Shown here one piece after another: positions 9,365-17,564 of a stretch of 64,000 nt of DNA. The notes beneath the pieces are model-generated. The model was given only the letters and a program-made list of their open reading frames with translations. It was not told the origin of the DNA and did not search any database. The translations under genes and the position numbers were made by a program. How positions within the stretch are numbered: position 1 is the first letter of the stretch; every line of letters begins with the position of its first letter. Origin of the DNA: Desulfosporosinus acidiphilus SJ4 (lineage in GTDB: Bacteria > Bacillota > Desulfitobacteriia > Desulfitobacteriales > Desulfitobacteriaceae); assembly GCF_000255115.2 (NCBI RefSeq), contig NC_018068.1, forward strand, positions 1,707,977 to 1,771,976, in the 5' to 3' direction.

Positions 9365-9390
9365 TTATGAAATGAAAGGTGGAATGGTCA

Positions 9391-10371
9391 GTGCCAAGAA
9401 CGGTTAATACTGTGATGGGTCCTATAAGTACCGAAGCATTAGGAAAAACCCTGATCCATGAACATTTTGTCTTTGGTTATCCTGGTTTTGAAGGAGATAC
9501 TACTTTAGGTGAATTTGATCGGAACACGGCCTTACAGGTGGGGATTGGGGTTGCGGAAAAGCTCAAAACGTTTGATGTGAAAACAGTCGTCGATGCCACA
9601 ACGAATGAATGTGGCAGAAATCCTGAACTTTTAAAGGAAATCTCTGAAAGGACAGGGCTGCAAATTGTCTGTTCTACCGGTTATTATTATGAGGGAGAGT
9701 CAGCACCAGCATATTTTAAATTTCGAGCCGCCTTGGGTGATGTAGAATCCGAAATCTATGAAATGTATATGCAGGAGATTACTAAAGGGATTGGAAAAAC
9801 GGGCGTAAAAGCAGGAGTTATAAAACTGGCATCAAGTAAAGATAACATAACGGATTATGAAAAAATGTTTTTCCGAGCAGCGGCCAAGGCTCAAAAAGAC
9901 ACTGACGTGACAATCATAACTCACACTCAAGAAGGAACCATGGGGGCTGAACAAGCAGAATTACTTATTTCATTAGGTGCCGATCCTAACAGAATTTTAA
10001 TTGGCCATATGTGTGGTAATGTTAACTTTGAAGATCACATCCGTGTTTTAAAAACCGGAGTTTTTGTTGGATTTGATCGCTTTGGGTTGGAAAGAATGGT
10101 CGGAGCACCTCTTGATTCTGAGCGAGAGGCAGTTTTAATGAATTTGATGTTTCACGGGTATGAAAAGCAACTTATGATCTCCCAGGACTCTGTAAGTTAT
10201 TGGTTAGGAAGACCCCTTGTTTTGCCGCCGGTTGTCCAACAGGTTGTGGCTAAATGGCATCCTGCTCACATTTTTGAAGATGTAATTCCTATATTGAAAA
10301 TAGCAGGAATTACAGAGGAACAGATTGATACTCTCCTAATAGAGAATCCTCGCAGATTATTTGGCAATTAA
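9391..10371 (+). CDS. Phosphotriesterase-family metal-dependent hydrolase (possible lactonase/esterase)
   Basis: About 326 residues of the amidohydrolase-superfamily phosphotriesterase group. The family N-terminus NTVMGPISTEALGKTLIHEH carries the HxH metal pair. The bridging lysine is in AGVIKLASS, two further metal histidines are in IITHTQ and GHMCGN, and the final aspartate is in ISQDS. All metal ligands are therefore present. Most relatives are lactonases, esterases or of unknown function; true organophosphatase activity should not be assumed. GTG 9391 has AAAGGTGG 8 nt upstream and matches the family start better than GTG 9379. It is cotranscribed with the acyl-CoA ligase, so it may hydrolyse an ester or lactone to feed the ligase (inference). 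Confidence 0.85.
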   Translation: MPRTVNTVMGPISTEALGKTLIHEHFVFGYPGFEGDTTLGEFDRNTALQVGIGVAEKLKTFDVKTVVDATTNECGRNPELLKEISERTGLQIVCSTGYYYEGESAPAYFKFRAALGDVESEIYEMYMQEITKGIGKTGVKAGVIKLASSKDNITDYEKMFFRAAAKAQKDTDVTIITHTQEGTMGAEQAELLISLGADPNRILIGHMCGNVNFEDHIRVLKTGVFVGFDRFGLERMVGAPLDSEREAVLMNLMFHGYEKQLMISQDSVSYWLGRPLVLPPVVQQVVAKWHPAHIFEDVIPILKIAGITEEQIDTLLIENPRRLFGN

Positions 10372-10486
10372 CCCGTTGCCTAACGTATCTTAAATTAGCT
10401 AAAGCCTCCGAAGCCAGGGGAAGACTGAAAAGCAGGGATGAAAATATCCACCTGAGAGCGGGGTTAAAGCGGCTTTGCGAGAAATG

Positions 10487-10513
10487 AAATCCAGAGTGTG
10501 TTGCTCTGGATTT
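10487..10513 (+). terminator. Rho-independent terminator
   Basis: AAATCCAGAG pairs with CTCTGGATTT around a 7-nt loop, followed by a T-containing stretch. It ends the ligase-phosphotriesterase transcript. The 10380-10480 stretch has a few bases resembling the GEMM core (AAAGCCTCCG) but lacks the rest of a riboswitch. Confidence 0.75.
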
Positions 10514-10625
10514 TCACATATAAAAATGGAAAAGGTTTGTCTAGGTACATGGTATAATTAGGAATAGGCTTGATGGAGGGTGTTGGTGGGGAAGTTAAAA
10601 TCGTGAACTAAAGGAGTCATGGCGT

Positions 10626-10913
10626 ATGGAATTTATTATTGAGGATAAAGCAAAAAATACAATTGAAGAAAATGGGGGGAATTTGATTATTAAAAAAGAA
10701 ATCACTTATAGTTGAAATGGCTGGATCAGCAGACTCTGGTCAGAGGTCGATAACAAAATGAAAAGTACAAAGTTTTATGATGAGTTTCAACATCAGGGAA
10801 TTATAATATTTATTGATAAAACCTTGAATGTTTCTCATCAAATTCATATTGATTTAAAATCAGATCACTCTTTTGGGGAACCATTATTTACAATTAAAGG
10901 TGTGTCCATTTAA
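10626..10913 (+). CDS. Candidate selenoprotein, 95 residues with Sec at position 30 (UGA 10713-10715)
   Basis: From ATG 10626 (AAAGGAG 9 nt upstream) the frame reads 29 codons, one TGA, then 65 more codons to TAA without a frame change. Protein-like sequence lies on both sides: MEFIIEDKAKNTIEENGG before, NGWISRLWSEV and IIIFIDKTLNVSHQIHIDL after. The TGA follows EITYS. A hairpin with apical loop GGUC lies 22 nt past the UGA, fitting a bacterial SECIS. The N-terminus resembles small HesB-like/CC-Se motif (seleno)proteins, in which Sec or Cys occupies the motif; I cannot confirm the family without a search. A paralogue's tail survives at about 6159-6187, indicating a real family. The alternative is a nonsense-mutated pseudogene, but the conserved downstream frame argues against it. 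No selA/B/C/D gene is in the window. Confidence 0.7.
10713..10751 (+). promoter_or_regulatory. Putative bacterial SECIS element
   Basis: Starts at the in-frame TGA. UCU 10735-10737 pairs with AGA 10742-10744 around loop GGUC 10738-10741. GAC 10732-10734 pairs with GUC 10746-10748, with G10745 bulged. AUC 10725-10727 pairs with GAU 10749-10751. The loop GGUC is identical to the SelB-contacting loop of E. coli fdhF, and the 22-nt UGA-to-loop distance is in the usual range. In fdhF the bulge is a U on the 5' side; here it is a G on the 3' side, which is a difference. Confidence 0.6.
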
Positions 10914-11070
10914 AAAATTGAGGCCAATTCACCGCTCATACCACTTGAGCCCCAGCTGCCCTCAAGAATAAATAGCAGCCTTGAATAAAGGTTAGTAGGT
11001 TTTTGAGAGCCATTTGTGAATGATGGTTTATTCTTACTACCGATCATGTTCTTGTAAAAAGTTACTTATA

Positions 11071-11104
11071 AAAACACTTGCCGTCAATTTGGCAAGTGTT
11101 TTTA
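11071..11104 (+). terminator. Rho-independent terminator
   Basis: AAAACACTTGCC (11071-11082) pairs with GGCAAGTGTTTT (11091-11102) around an 8-nt loop, ending in a T run. It lies about 160 bp after the selenoprotein-like gene. The rest of 10914-11322 shows no gene. Confidence 0.85.
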
Positions 11105-11322
11105 TTTAAGCTTGGACAAAATCTCATACATATTATTTGGCTTAAAGGAAAAAATTTGTATAGTTCATAAATTCATGAGGGCGGCGGGGAATATAAAGCT
11201 TTCAAGGGCCATTAAGTAAGTCTCAAGTAACGCTATCAATAAATTAATCGGGATATCTAGAAGTAAAAGCATCGAGCGATTACCCTGCTTGATAAAGAAC
11301 TTTAAAGAGGGTTGGTGAAGAA

Positions 11323-11712
11323 ATGCTTCGAACAAAAGTCTGGAGAAACTTAATTATTTCTATCGCAGTAACAATTATTGCTGTAGCAGTATTAACACAG
11401 TCCATTCAGTCTGCTCAAACTTCCCCGTCGAACCAAGCGAGTCAAACCCCTGCCTCAAATACGTCTTCCACGTCTTCCAGCCCGACTCAAGTAAGCGGTG
11501 TTAATTTATATAACACGTATTGCTCGGCTTGTCATGGTTCCAATGGTTCCGGGGCGAGCGGACCGGCCCTTAACACGGGAAGTTGGTCTGATTCATCCAA
11601 GGTTCAGGCTATCGTTAAATCGGGTAAGGGAGGTATGCCCGGTTTTCAAGGACAGTTAAGTGATCCTCAAATAAAAGCAATTGGCGATTATGTAGCTGCA
11701 CTTAAAAAATAA
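11323..11712 (+). CDS. Class I c-type cytochrome, membrane-anchored
   Basis: 129 residues. An uncleaved-looking N-terminal hydrophobic segment (~10-28) is followed by a Ser/Thr/Pro/Gln-rich linker of ~40 residues. A monoheme cytochrome c domain then carries CSACHG (CxxCH, ~64-68), and the Met ligand is probably in GGMPGFQGQLSD. The product is an extracytoplasmic electron carrier of the c551/c553 type tethered to the membrane. Start ATG has AGAGGG upstream. The duplicated membrane protein follows after 58 bp in the same direction, so the two may be partners. Confidence 0.9.
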   Translation: MLRTKVWRNLIISIAVTIIAVAVLTQSIQSAQTSPSNQASQTPASNTSSTSSSPTQVSGVNLYNTYCSACHGSNGSGASGPALNTGSWSDSSKVQAIVKSGKGGMPGFQGQLSDPQIKAIGDYVAALKK

Positions 11713-11770
11713 ACATGAGGTGTAGTTGAACATAGCTGGAATGTAGAAACGTTGAAAGGAAGAATGAGTT

Positions 11771-12646
11771 TTGGAATCAAATATTGCATCAGTCTTCTCT
11801 TACAAATGGATAACTAAAGAGCCAATTAAGCTTTCGATTGAAAAAACTCGTTTAATTTTGCTTTTTCTTGCCCTGAATTATTTAATTGTATTTTTAGATG
11901 TGACGATTGCCCATGCAGCGGATGCTTTTTCGCCGGTTTACGAATGGATTCCAGTTGTATTTTGTCCGCTCGCAGCTATTGCTGCTCTTCTTCTCTTATT
12001 CAGACCAAAGCCAGGCATTATAAATACTCTGCATATGGGGCTTAATTTGCTTGGCATATGTATCGGAGTGCTAGGGTTTATCTTTCATCTAACAGGTGTA
12101 ATAGGTGGTAACTCCTTTAGCCTCACTAAATTGATAGGCGGTAATCCCGTTTTCGCCCCTTTGGCTTTCATTGCCCTGGGAATTATCGGTGCTATTACCG
12201 GGATGGACGATCGCCCACGTCTAAAAAGATATGGACTGACACAAAAAACACGTTGGCTGCTTATGGCAACAGCTTTCTGGTTTTTTGCTACGGCCCTAGT
12301 TGCCTTTTTTGATCATGCCAGTACTCGATTCGGCAATTTTTACACATGGTTTCCCGTTTATATTGGATTTTTTGCCGCAAGTGTTGTTTTCCTCCAGGCG
12401 TATTCTTCCTCAGATAAAATGACTTCGCGGCTTTTTACTATAACCATGGTACTGAGCATGTTAATTGGTTTGTTAGGTTTCATTCTTCACCTTTCGGCAG
12501 ATGCATCAGGAGGATTCAGCTGGAGAAGAGTATTTTATGGTGCCCCCGGATTAGCCCCACTCCTTTTTTGCGATCTGGCCATATGGGGAGGCCTTGTCTA
12601 CTTAGACCCTATTGTTTCGCAGATAAGGAAGAATAGCGCGGGCTAA
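11771..12646 (+). CDS. Polytopic membrane protein with an internal duplication, unknown function
   Basis: 291 residues with about eight hydrophobic segments in two related halves. Half one (~30-150) has IAHAADAF, YEWIPVVF, LGFIFHLTG and GNPVFAPLAF. Half two (~165-285) has FFDHASTRF, YTWFPVYI, LGFILHLSA and GAPGLAPLLF in the same order. Each half keeps two histidines in helices, which could ligate heme; this is inference. TTG 11771 is the likely start, with AAAGGAAG about 8 nt before it. The position after a cytochrome c and before an ABC-2 permease relic recalls nitrous-oxide-reductase accessory clusters, but no nosZ is seen, so the role stays open. Confidence 0.7.
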   Translation: MESNIASVFSYKWITKEPIKLSIEKTRLILLFLALNYLIVFLDVTIAHAADAFSPVYEWIPVVFCPLAAIAALLLLFRPKPGIINTLHMGLNLLGICIGVLGFIFHLTGVIGGNSFSLTKLIGGNPVFAPLAFIALGIIGAITGMDDRPRLKRYGLTQKTRWLLMATAFWFFATALVAFFDHASTRFGNFYTWFPVYIGFFAASVVFLQAYSSSDKMTSRLFTITMVLSMLIGLLGFILHLSADASGGFSWRRVFYGAPGLAPLLFCDLAIWGGLVYLDPIVSQIRKNSAG

Positions 12647-12647
12647 T

Positions 12648-13469
12648 TTAAATCAACCAGTACTTCAGTTATTCGCCGACAGTCCCGGACTGCAAGCCGT
12701 CGCCAGAGGGTATTTTTTTCGGGCTTTCTTTAGCCATGTCGATCTTTAGTGTTATCTCTCCGGGAGCTACTGATATTCAAGTTAGTCGTGTTGGGGTGAG
12801 TATGCTCAATTTAGCGACTCTGCTTGTGCCTCTGATTAGTTTAATTATCAGTTCGCAAGGATTTGCTGCTGAATTTGAAGATGGAACCATGGACCTTATG
12901 CTCACGCAGCCTCTGCACTTTCGTCTAATATGTTTAGGCAGGATTTTAGGAGAGTGGTCAGCGGTTGCGGCCGCCTTATTGATAGGGTACGGAGCCTCTG
13001 GGGCTGTTTTAATGTTAATGTCATCGGGGCATCAAGTCCTCCCCTTTATTATTTTAATGTTATTATTTCCTTGGCCCTGGCCTTGGTATTTATTACCTTA
13101 GGAACTTTAATCTCCATTAAAGCGAAGAACCGGATGGTAGCCTTGTTTGGAGCTTTAGCTTTGTGGTTTTTGATGATTATCCTTTATGATTTGATCGTGG
13201 TTCAAACCTTAATGTTAACAACGGGAACAACAACGATGGCTTTGCTCTACGGAATTCTGATCTTGAATCCTACCGACCTGCTAAGGATTTTAGCAAATCG
13301 ATTAACTCAAAAGAAGGAACTTTTTGGTCCCTCTCAAGAGGCGATGAGTGCTTTGCCTGGTTTTCATGGACCAGTTTTGGCCGTATTAGGTTGGGCTGTT
13401 TGGATTATAGCTATTTATTTATGGACGATCAGAAGTTTAAGAAAACGTGTGTATTCAACACTACATTAA
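12648..13469 (+). pseudogene. ABC-2 type (NosY-like) permease, truncated with at least two frameshifts
   Basis: Three successive frames give pieces of one permease. About 12648-12735 reads FADSPGLQAVARGYFFRAFF; 12736-13050 reads SVISPGATDIQVSRVGVSM and EFEDGTMDLMLTQPL; about 13050-13469 reads ALALVFITLGTLISIKAKNR through the last helices to a stop. The middle piece holds the motif typical of ABC-2 permeases of the NosY type. The N-terminal part is missing and no ATPase gene is next to it, so the transporter is dead. The shifts lie near 12735 and around 13045-13080. Confidence 0.8.
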
Positions 13470-13528
13470 CAAGGTAATTTAATTGACAAAGGGAGAATTC
13501 AAAATTAATATAGTAATGTTAGGCAAAG

Positions 13529-13563
13529 GCGCCGTTAAGTTTGATAACTGACGGCGTCTTTTT
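13529..13563 (+). terminator. Rho-independent terminator
   Basis: GCGCCGT (13529-13535) pairs with ACGGCGT (13551-13557, one G-U pair) and CTTTTT follows. It separates the decayed permease from the acetyltransferase gene. Confidence 0.75.
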
Positions 13564-13588
13564 CATACTTTAAAAGAGGTGTATTATT

Positions 13589-14149
13589 ATGATTAGACTT
13601 GCTAATAAGCAAGACACGGTACAAATTCTTGACATTTATAGACCCTACGTTGAAGATACATCAATTTCTTTTGAAACAGATGTTCCGTCCCATGATGAAA
13701 TGGAGAAAAGAATTGATCGTGTATTGCAGAGAAATCCATGGTTAGTTTACGAAGATAGTAATGTAGTTTTAGGCTATGCCTACGCTTCTAAACATCGTGA
13801 ACGAGCTGCGTACAGATGGTCGATCGACGTTTCTATCTACGTTAGGAAGGAATGCAGAGGAAAGGGAATCGGTAAGGCGTTATACACATCCTTGCTTCCC
13901 CTCTTAAAGCTCCAAGGTTATTGCAATGCTTACGCAGGGATCTGTTTGCCTAATGAATCAAGTGTTGGAATCCACGAGTATTTTGGTTTTAAGAAGATAG
14001 CCCAATATAATAAAGCAGGATACAAATTTGACCAATGGCATGATGTAGGATGGTGGGAGTTGTTTCTTAATCATCATTCGAATGAACCCACCGAACCAAT
14101 TCCTTTAAGCTTGGTTGAACAATATAAGATACTTGAGGAACTTGGTTAA
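13589..14149 (+). CDS. GNAT N-acetyltransferase, phosphinothricin acetyltransferase-like
   Basis: 186 residues. The start IRLANKQDTVQILDIYRPYV and ISFETDVPS match the phosphinothricin/methionine sulfoximine acetyltransferase group. The acetyl-CoA loop is VRKECRGKGIGKALY (R/Q-x-x-G-x-G/A) at ~90-104, and the C-terminal part has HDVGWWEL as in that group. The enzyme is cytoplasmic and transfers acetyl from acetyl-CoA to an amino-acid-like amine; the natural substrate is unknown. AAGAGGTG precedes the ATG. A stub of a second GNAT gene follows directly. Confidence 0.88.
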   Translation: MIRLANKQDTVQILDIYRPYVEDTSISFETDVPSHDEMEKRIDRVLQRNPWLVYEDSNVVLGYAYASKHRERAAYRWSIDVSIYVRKECRGKGIGKALYTSLLPLLKLQGYCNAYAGICLPNESSVGIHEYFGFKKIAQYNKAGYKFDQWHDVGWWELFLNHHSNEPTEPIPLSLVEQYKILEELG

Positions 14150-14175
14150 GATCACCACCTATTGGAGGGATTTTC

Positions 14176-14295
14176 TTGTATCTCAAAATAGATGATTTAT
14201 CTGGGCCACAAGTTGCTGAATTCGTGAGAGAGCATCTTCAGAGAAATAGGAAAGGCTTGATAAACCTTAATTCGGGAGGAAGAACATGGCAGTAA
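14176..14295 (+). pseudogene. N-terminal stub of a second GNAT acetyltransferase
   Basis: TTG 14176 with GGAGGG upstream opens LYLKIDDLSGPQVAEFVREH, which matches the first ~20 residues of a common GNAT group beginning IDDL(T/S)GPEV...L(L/V)xEHL. The match ends after HLQ. The frame then reads unrelated sequence into the next gene's start and stops at 14295. The rest of the gene has been deleted. Confidence 0.6.
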
Positions 14296-14648
14296 GTGAG
14301 AGCTTCAAAAAATATGTTGTAGACCAACTTGGAAAATTAGGTTATGTAACGGTCAAAAAGATGTTTGGCGGAGTGAGTATTTACTATGAAGGTTTGATTT
14401 TCGGAATACTTGCAAATGACGTCCTTTATTTTAAGGTGGATGACTCTAATAAGACAGATTATGTTATGGCAGGAATGCAACCATTCAAGCCATTTGATGA
14501 CAAGCCCACGGTAATGCCATATTATGAGGTTCCAGTTGATATTTTGGAAAACAGAGAACGGTTAGCGGAGTGGGCTATAAAAGCTTTATTTGCATCAAGA
14601 AATAATCTCTCAAAGCCTAAAAAACGAAAGCGTACTTTAGAGAGTTAG
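14286..14648 (+). CDS. TfoX N-terminal domain protein
   Basis: 120 residues covering one TfoX-N domain: VKKMFGGVSIYYEGLIFGIL, then DVLYFKVDDSN and YYEVPVDILENRERLAEW, followed by a basic tail KPKKRKR. The family includes the N-terminal domain of the competence regulator TfoX/Sxy, but stand-alone copies in Firmicutes have no proven role. TTCGGGAGGAAGAAC is a strong ribosome binding site at the ATG; the same bases belong to the deleted acetyltransferase stub. Confidence 0.85.
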   Translation: MAVSESFKKYVVDQLGKLGYVTVKKMFGGVSIYYEGLIFGILANDVLYFKVDDSNKTDYVMAGMQPFKPFDDKPTVMPYYEVPVDILENRERLAEWAIKALFASRNNLSKPKKRKRTLES

Positions 14649-14665
14649 CCCGTTGAAGAAAGAAA

Positions 14666-15901
14666 GTGCACAATTTGATTATTTCAGGATTGATTCTAAC
14701 ATTATCTATGCTAGTTTTTGCTATTGGAAAAAGTCCGGTTTTTAGGGTGGATCGCGCCGGAATTGCAATTATAGGTGCCGCTCTAACAGTGGGAACGGGA
14801 GTTATGAGCTTCGATCAGGCGGCTCAGGCTGTAGATTACCGGACAATAATACTGTTATTTTCAATGATGATCATTACGTCCTACTTAAATATGTCTGGGT
14901 TCTTTCAACTAGCCGGAAACCAATTCCTCAGTCGTTTGAACGGTAAAAATCAATTATTGTTTATGGTCATTCTAATCACAGGGATATTGTCTGCCTTCTT
15001 TATTAACGACATTGTCTGTTTGCTCCTAACCCCTATTGTGATTATGATTACTAGGCGGGCAAGGTTAAATCCCACGCCTTACTTACTAGGAGTAGCGGCC
15101 GCTTCGAATATAGGCAGTGCTGCCACCTTGATTGGTAATCCTCAGAATATCTTAATTGAAAGCCTTTCACGTATTAATTTTGGCTGGTATATGGCGTTGG
15201 CGATACCAATCTCCCTTGTAGGACTTGTGCTTATATACGTGTTACTTAGTTGGATATACAAAGAGGAACTGAGCGGCCAACTTCCTGAGTTTCAACCGAT
15301 GACAGGGGTCGTACACGGATATTTAGTCAAGAAAGGTTTAGTTGTAGTATTTCTAGTTTTGGTAGGATTTTTGATGGGATTTGATCCAGCGATTGTTGCC
15401 AGTCTGGGAGCAGCCTATTTGCTTATAACGCGCAGAGTTAAACCGAATAAAATATATCGCGGGATAGACTTTAATCTTTTGGTCATATTCATTGGATTAT
15501 TTGTAATTATTGGTGGAGTTGAGCATAGTGGCTTGCTTATGTTACTTATGCATACACCATGGATGAAGAGTGTCCAAAATTTACAGGTGTTTTCGATTTT
15601 AACTGTGGTGCTTTCAAATATTGTGAGTAATGTACCAGCTGTAATGCTGCTGAAATATTTGGTTCCAGTCCATATGGGACATGTTTGGTGGGCTGCATTA
15701 GCTATATTCAGTACGGTTGCAGGGAATCTTACACTGACTGGTTCAATTGCAAATTTAATTGTTGTTGAGCTTGCTAAAAAAGAAAATGTGGAGATAAAAT
15801 TTTTGACATACCTCAAAATTGGACTCCCGTTGACAGTAAGCATGGTGTTTATAGCGCTTTTGTATTTTGCAATAATAACAAAGATATTCCATATTGCTTA
15901 A
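14666..15901 (+). CDS. ArsB/NhaD (SLC13-like) anion or ion transporter
   Basis: 411 residues, 10-12 hydrophobic helices throughout. Typical segments are GKSPVFRVDRAGIAIIGA near the N-terminus, INDIVCLLLTPIV in the first half, AAASNIGSAATLIGNPQNI at ~148-168 (the discontinuous-helix GNPQN motif), and the matching SNVPAVMLL/GNLTLTGSIANLIVVE in the second half. The family moves anions such as arsenite or dicarboxylates, or exchanges Na+/H+; the substrate cannot be chosen here and no arsR/arsC neighbour exists. GTG 14666 is used, but its ribosome binding site is weak (GAAGAAAGAAA). Confidence 0.85.
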   Translation: MHNLIISGLILTLSMLVFAIGKSPVFRVDRAGIAIIGAALTVGTGVMSFDQAAQAVDYRTIILLFSMMIITSYLNMSGFFQLAGNQFLSRLNGKNQLLFMVILITGILSAFFINDIVCLLLTPIVIMITRRARLNPTPYLLGVAAASNIGSAATLIGNPQNILIESLSRINFGWYMALAIPISLVGLVLIYVLLSWIYKEELSGQLPEFQPMTGVVHGYLVKKGLVVVFLVLVGFLMGFDPAIVASLGAAYLLITRRVKPNKIYRGIDFNLLVIFIGLFVIIGGVEHSGLLMLLMHTPWMKSVQNLQVFSILTVVLSNIVSNVPAVMLLKYLVPVHMGHVWWAALAIFSTVAGNLTLTGSIANLIVVELAKKENVEIKFLTYLKIGLPLTVSMVFIALLYFAIITKIFHIA

Positions 15902-16066
15902 AACCAGGGGTGTTTCGTCATCCAAAAGGAAAATCTTGTGTTTTGAACTTTTCTTTTAGTAGAAACTACAATATAGTCCTAAATTGGAGAGGAAAATATT
16001 CACGATTTTTTTACCGTTTGCAAAACGAATGATATCCGTTGAGTAACGAATTCTGGGGGCATTACT

Positions 16067-16759
16067 TTGGACAATCATGAAGATATTTTAGAAGAGTTCA
16101 GTCGGTCTCGCATCAATGATGAAGCAGTGAATGTAGAAAAAGTCTATTTTTATAAGACGGACAAGAGAGTTAACCCTAAGCAAGAGGACCCCTTTTGGGT
16201 CTCAATTGGAAAGTTGCCAGTTTTGGTATCAGCCCCTCATGCGGTTAGACACTATAGACAAAAGAAGATTAAGATGTCCGATCAATTCACTGGGTCGACA
16301 GTGTACCTGTTAAATCAACTAACAGGTTGTCATGCCATCGCAGTGACTAATCTATACGGTGGGGATCCAAATTTTGATGATCCTTGTATCTACAAAGAGA
16401 GAATCGCTGAGATTTGTAAAAGGGAAAATGTAAAATTCTTACTTGATATTCATGGAGCTGCACGCGAGCGTGAATTCGATGTGGATTTTGGTACCAATCG
16501 CGGGAAAACCCTTTTAAAAACGAGTATGCTTGAATTGGTCGAGCGTAACTTTCAAGCCTTTGGATTAAACAGATTAACCCATGACCATTTTGCTTCTGCA
16601 GGGCCAAATACCATCACAAGTTTTGTCGCTCGTGAATTAGGAATTCCAGCATTACAAATAGAGATAAACAAGCAATATAGGGTACCAGCGCAAAATCCAA
16701 AGGGGTTTCACCGTATGCTAGGGGCTTTAATGTTAAGTGTCAGAGAATTAGCTCGATAA
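16067..16759 (+). CDS. N-formylglutamate amidohydrolase-like protein
   Basis: 230 residues. LPVLVSAPHAVRHYR near ~52-66 contains the first metal-binding His region, LYGGDPNFDDPCIYKERIAE has the acidic residues, and KFLLDIHGAAREREFDVDFG at ~123-142 has the DxHG signature. NTITSFVARELGIPALQIEI closes the domain. The family is a zinc-dependent amidohydrolase fold related to carboxypeptidases. The actual substrate is uncertain without hut genes nearby. TTG 16067 follows GGGGGC by about 6 nt. It appears monocistronic; only a weak hairpin (16768-16788) follows. Confidence 0.8.
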   Translation: MDNHEDILEEFSRSRINDEAVNVEKVYFYKTDKRVNPKQEDPFWVSIGKLPVLVSAPHAVRHYRQKKIKMSDQFTGSTVYLLNQLTGCHAIAVTNLYGGDPNFDDPCIYKERIAEICKRENVKFLLDIHGAAREREFDVDFGTNRGKTLLKTSMLELVERNFQAFGLNRLTHDHFASAGPNTITSFVARELGIPALQIEINKQYRVPAQNPKGFHRMLGALMLSVRELAR

Positions 16760-16983
16760 GCATGCGGCAATCCGATTCTTGCGGATTGGAATACAAAATT
16801 AAATTTGTCCTTACAAGGGGGCCTGCTAGTTATATACGCACTAGTAATTAAAATTTTTATGGAAGGTCAGTTTGGATTACTAATTTATGGGTTCTATTAT
16901 TTGAGATTCGCGCTGCTGTTAATGATATAATGATGGCATTGGGATGTAGAATGATAATTTCGACGGTAAAAAGAGGGATGGTC

Positions 16984-17193
16984 TTGGCAAAAAGAAAATG
17001 GACCATAGAAGAAGTGGAAGAGTATCGGCGAGATCACAATCAATATTTCTTCTATTACAACAAAGAGGATGCTAATTTTCTTGTTCCAAAAGCAAATGGA
17101 CTGGGAAAGACCAACAACTGGGCGCATCCGCTTTCGGGTGTTATTGTCATTGTGGTTTTAGCTCTCATGGTCTACCATGCATTTTTTAAGTAA
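16984..17193 (+). CDS. Small DUF5808-like membrane protein
   Basis: 69 residues from TTG 16984, which has AAGAGGG at 6-7 nt; ATG 16978 is too close to that site. The protein has a basic N-terminus (KRKWTIEEVEEYRRDHNQ), then FFYYNKEDANFLVPKANGLG, TNNWAHPLSG, and one C-terminal membrane helix (VIVIVVLALMVYHAFF). The F-Y-N-x-(D/E)-D-x-x-x-(F)-VPK-x-x-G-(L/I)-G pattern matches the DUF5808 family. Function unknown. The fragment at 17209-17283 follows. Confidence 0.65.
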   Translation: MAKRKWTIEEVEEYRRDHNQYFFYYNKEDANFLVPKANGLGKTNNWAHPLSGVIVIVVLALMVYHAFFK

Positions 17194-17208
17194 GTGTCTT
17201 TGGTGTAA

Positions 17209-17283
17209 ATCTTTGAAAAGCTGGCGGACGTCCGCTTGTCCTATCAAGTCGTGAAGATGAACGGAAAAGTATATTTAGAATAA
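17209..17283 (+). other. Possible 3' gene fragment
   Basis: A frame without start reads IFEKLADVRLSYQVVKMNGK and ends VYLE-stop. It looks like the last 24 codons of a lost gene. The 12-bp palindrome GCGGACGTCCGC (17224-17235) lies in it. No family recognised. Confidence 0.25.
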
Positions 17284-17333
17284 GTAAGAGGCACTTTTCG
17301 TGGGTGGAGTGAAGGGCAGGTGCAGCTGTCATC

Positions 17334-17359
17334 TAAAAAAGAGGGGGAGTAACCCCTCT
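17334..17359 (-). terminator. Minus-strand terminator after the mini coat-type genes
   Basis: On the minus strand AGAGGGG pairs with CCCCTCT around TTACTC and is followed by TTTTTT. It lies 11 bp past the stop of the 41-residue gene. Confidence 0.8.
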
Positions 17360-17369
17360 GCTAAGCATA

Positions 17370-17495
17370 TTAAAACCATCCATAGGGATATGGGGGATAA
17401 GCGTAGGGATAAGCTGATGGGTAATAGCGAGGTCTTGCTATTGTAGCTCCTAAACCTAAACCCAGAGCAAAGGGAAGAAATCCAAAACCTAACAT
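17370..17495 (-). CDS. 41-residue Pro/Tyr-rich mini-protein, probable spore or coat protein
   Basis: AAAAAGGAGTTGATCTC precedes the ATG, a strong ribosome binding site. The product has a hydrophobic Gly/Leu-rich first half (GFGFLPFALGLGLG) and a Pro/Tyr/Ala-rich tail (YYPSAYPYAYPPYPYGWF). Such composition is common in small spore-coat-associated proteins, and it sits in a row of similar mini genes. Function is inferred from composition and context only. Confidence 0.65.
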   Translation of the reverse strand: MLGFGFLPFALGLGLGATIARPRYYPSAYPYAYPPYPYGWF

Positions 17496-17564
17496 GAGAT
17501 CAACTCCTTTTTGTGCCTAAGAAGGCTACCACCTTTATCGATGATAGCCTTTGCAGTCATGATT

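Noticed and set aside
10385-10480. Possible GEMM riboswitch (AAAGCCTCCG motif)
   Set aside because: Only a few bases match; the CAAAC block, the GNRA loop and the closing GCCGGG block are missing, and a terminator follows.
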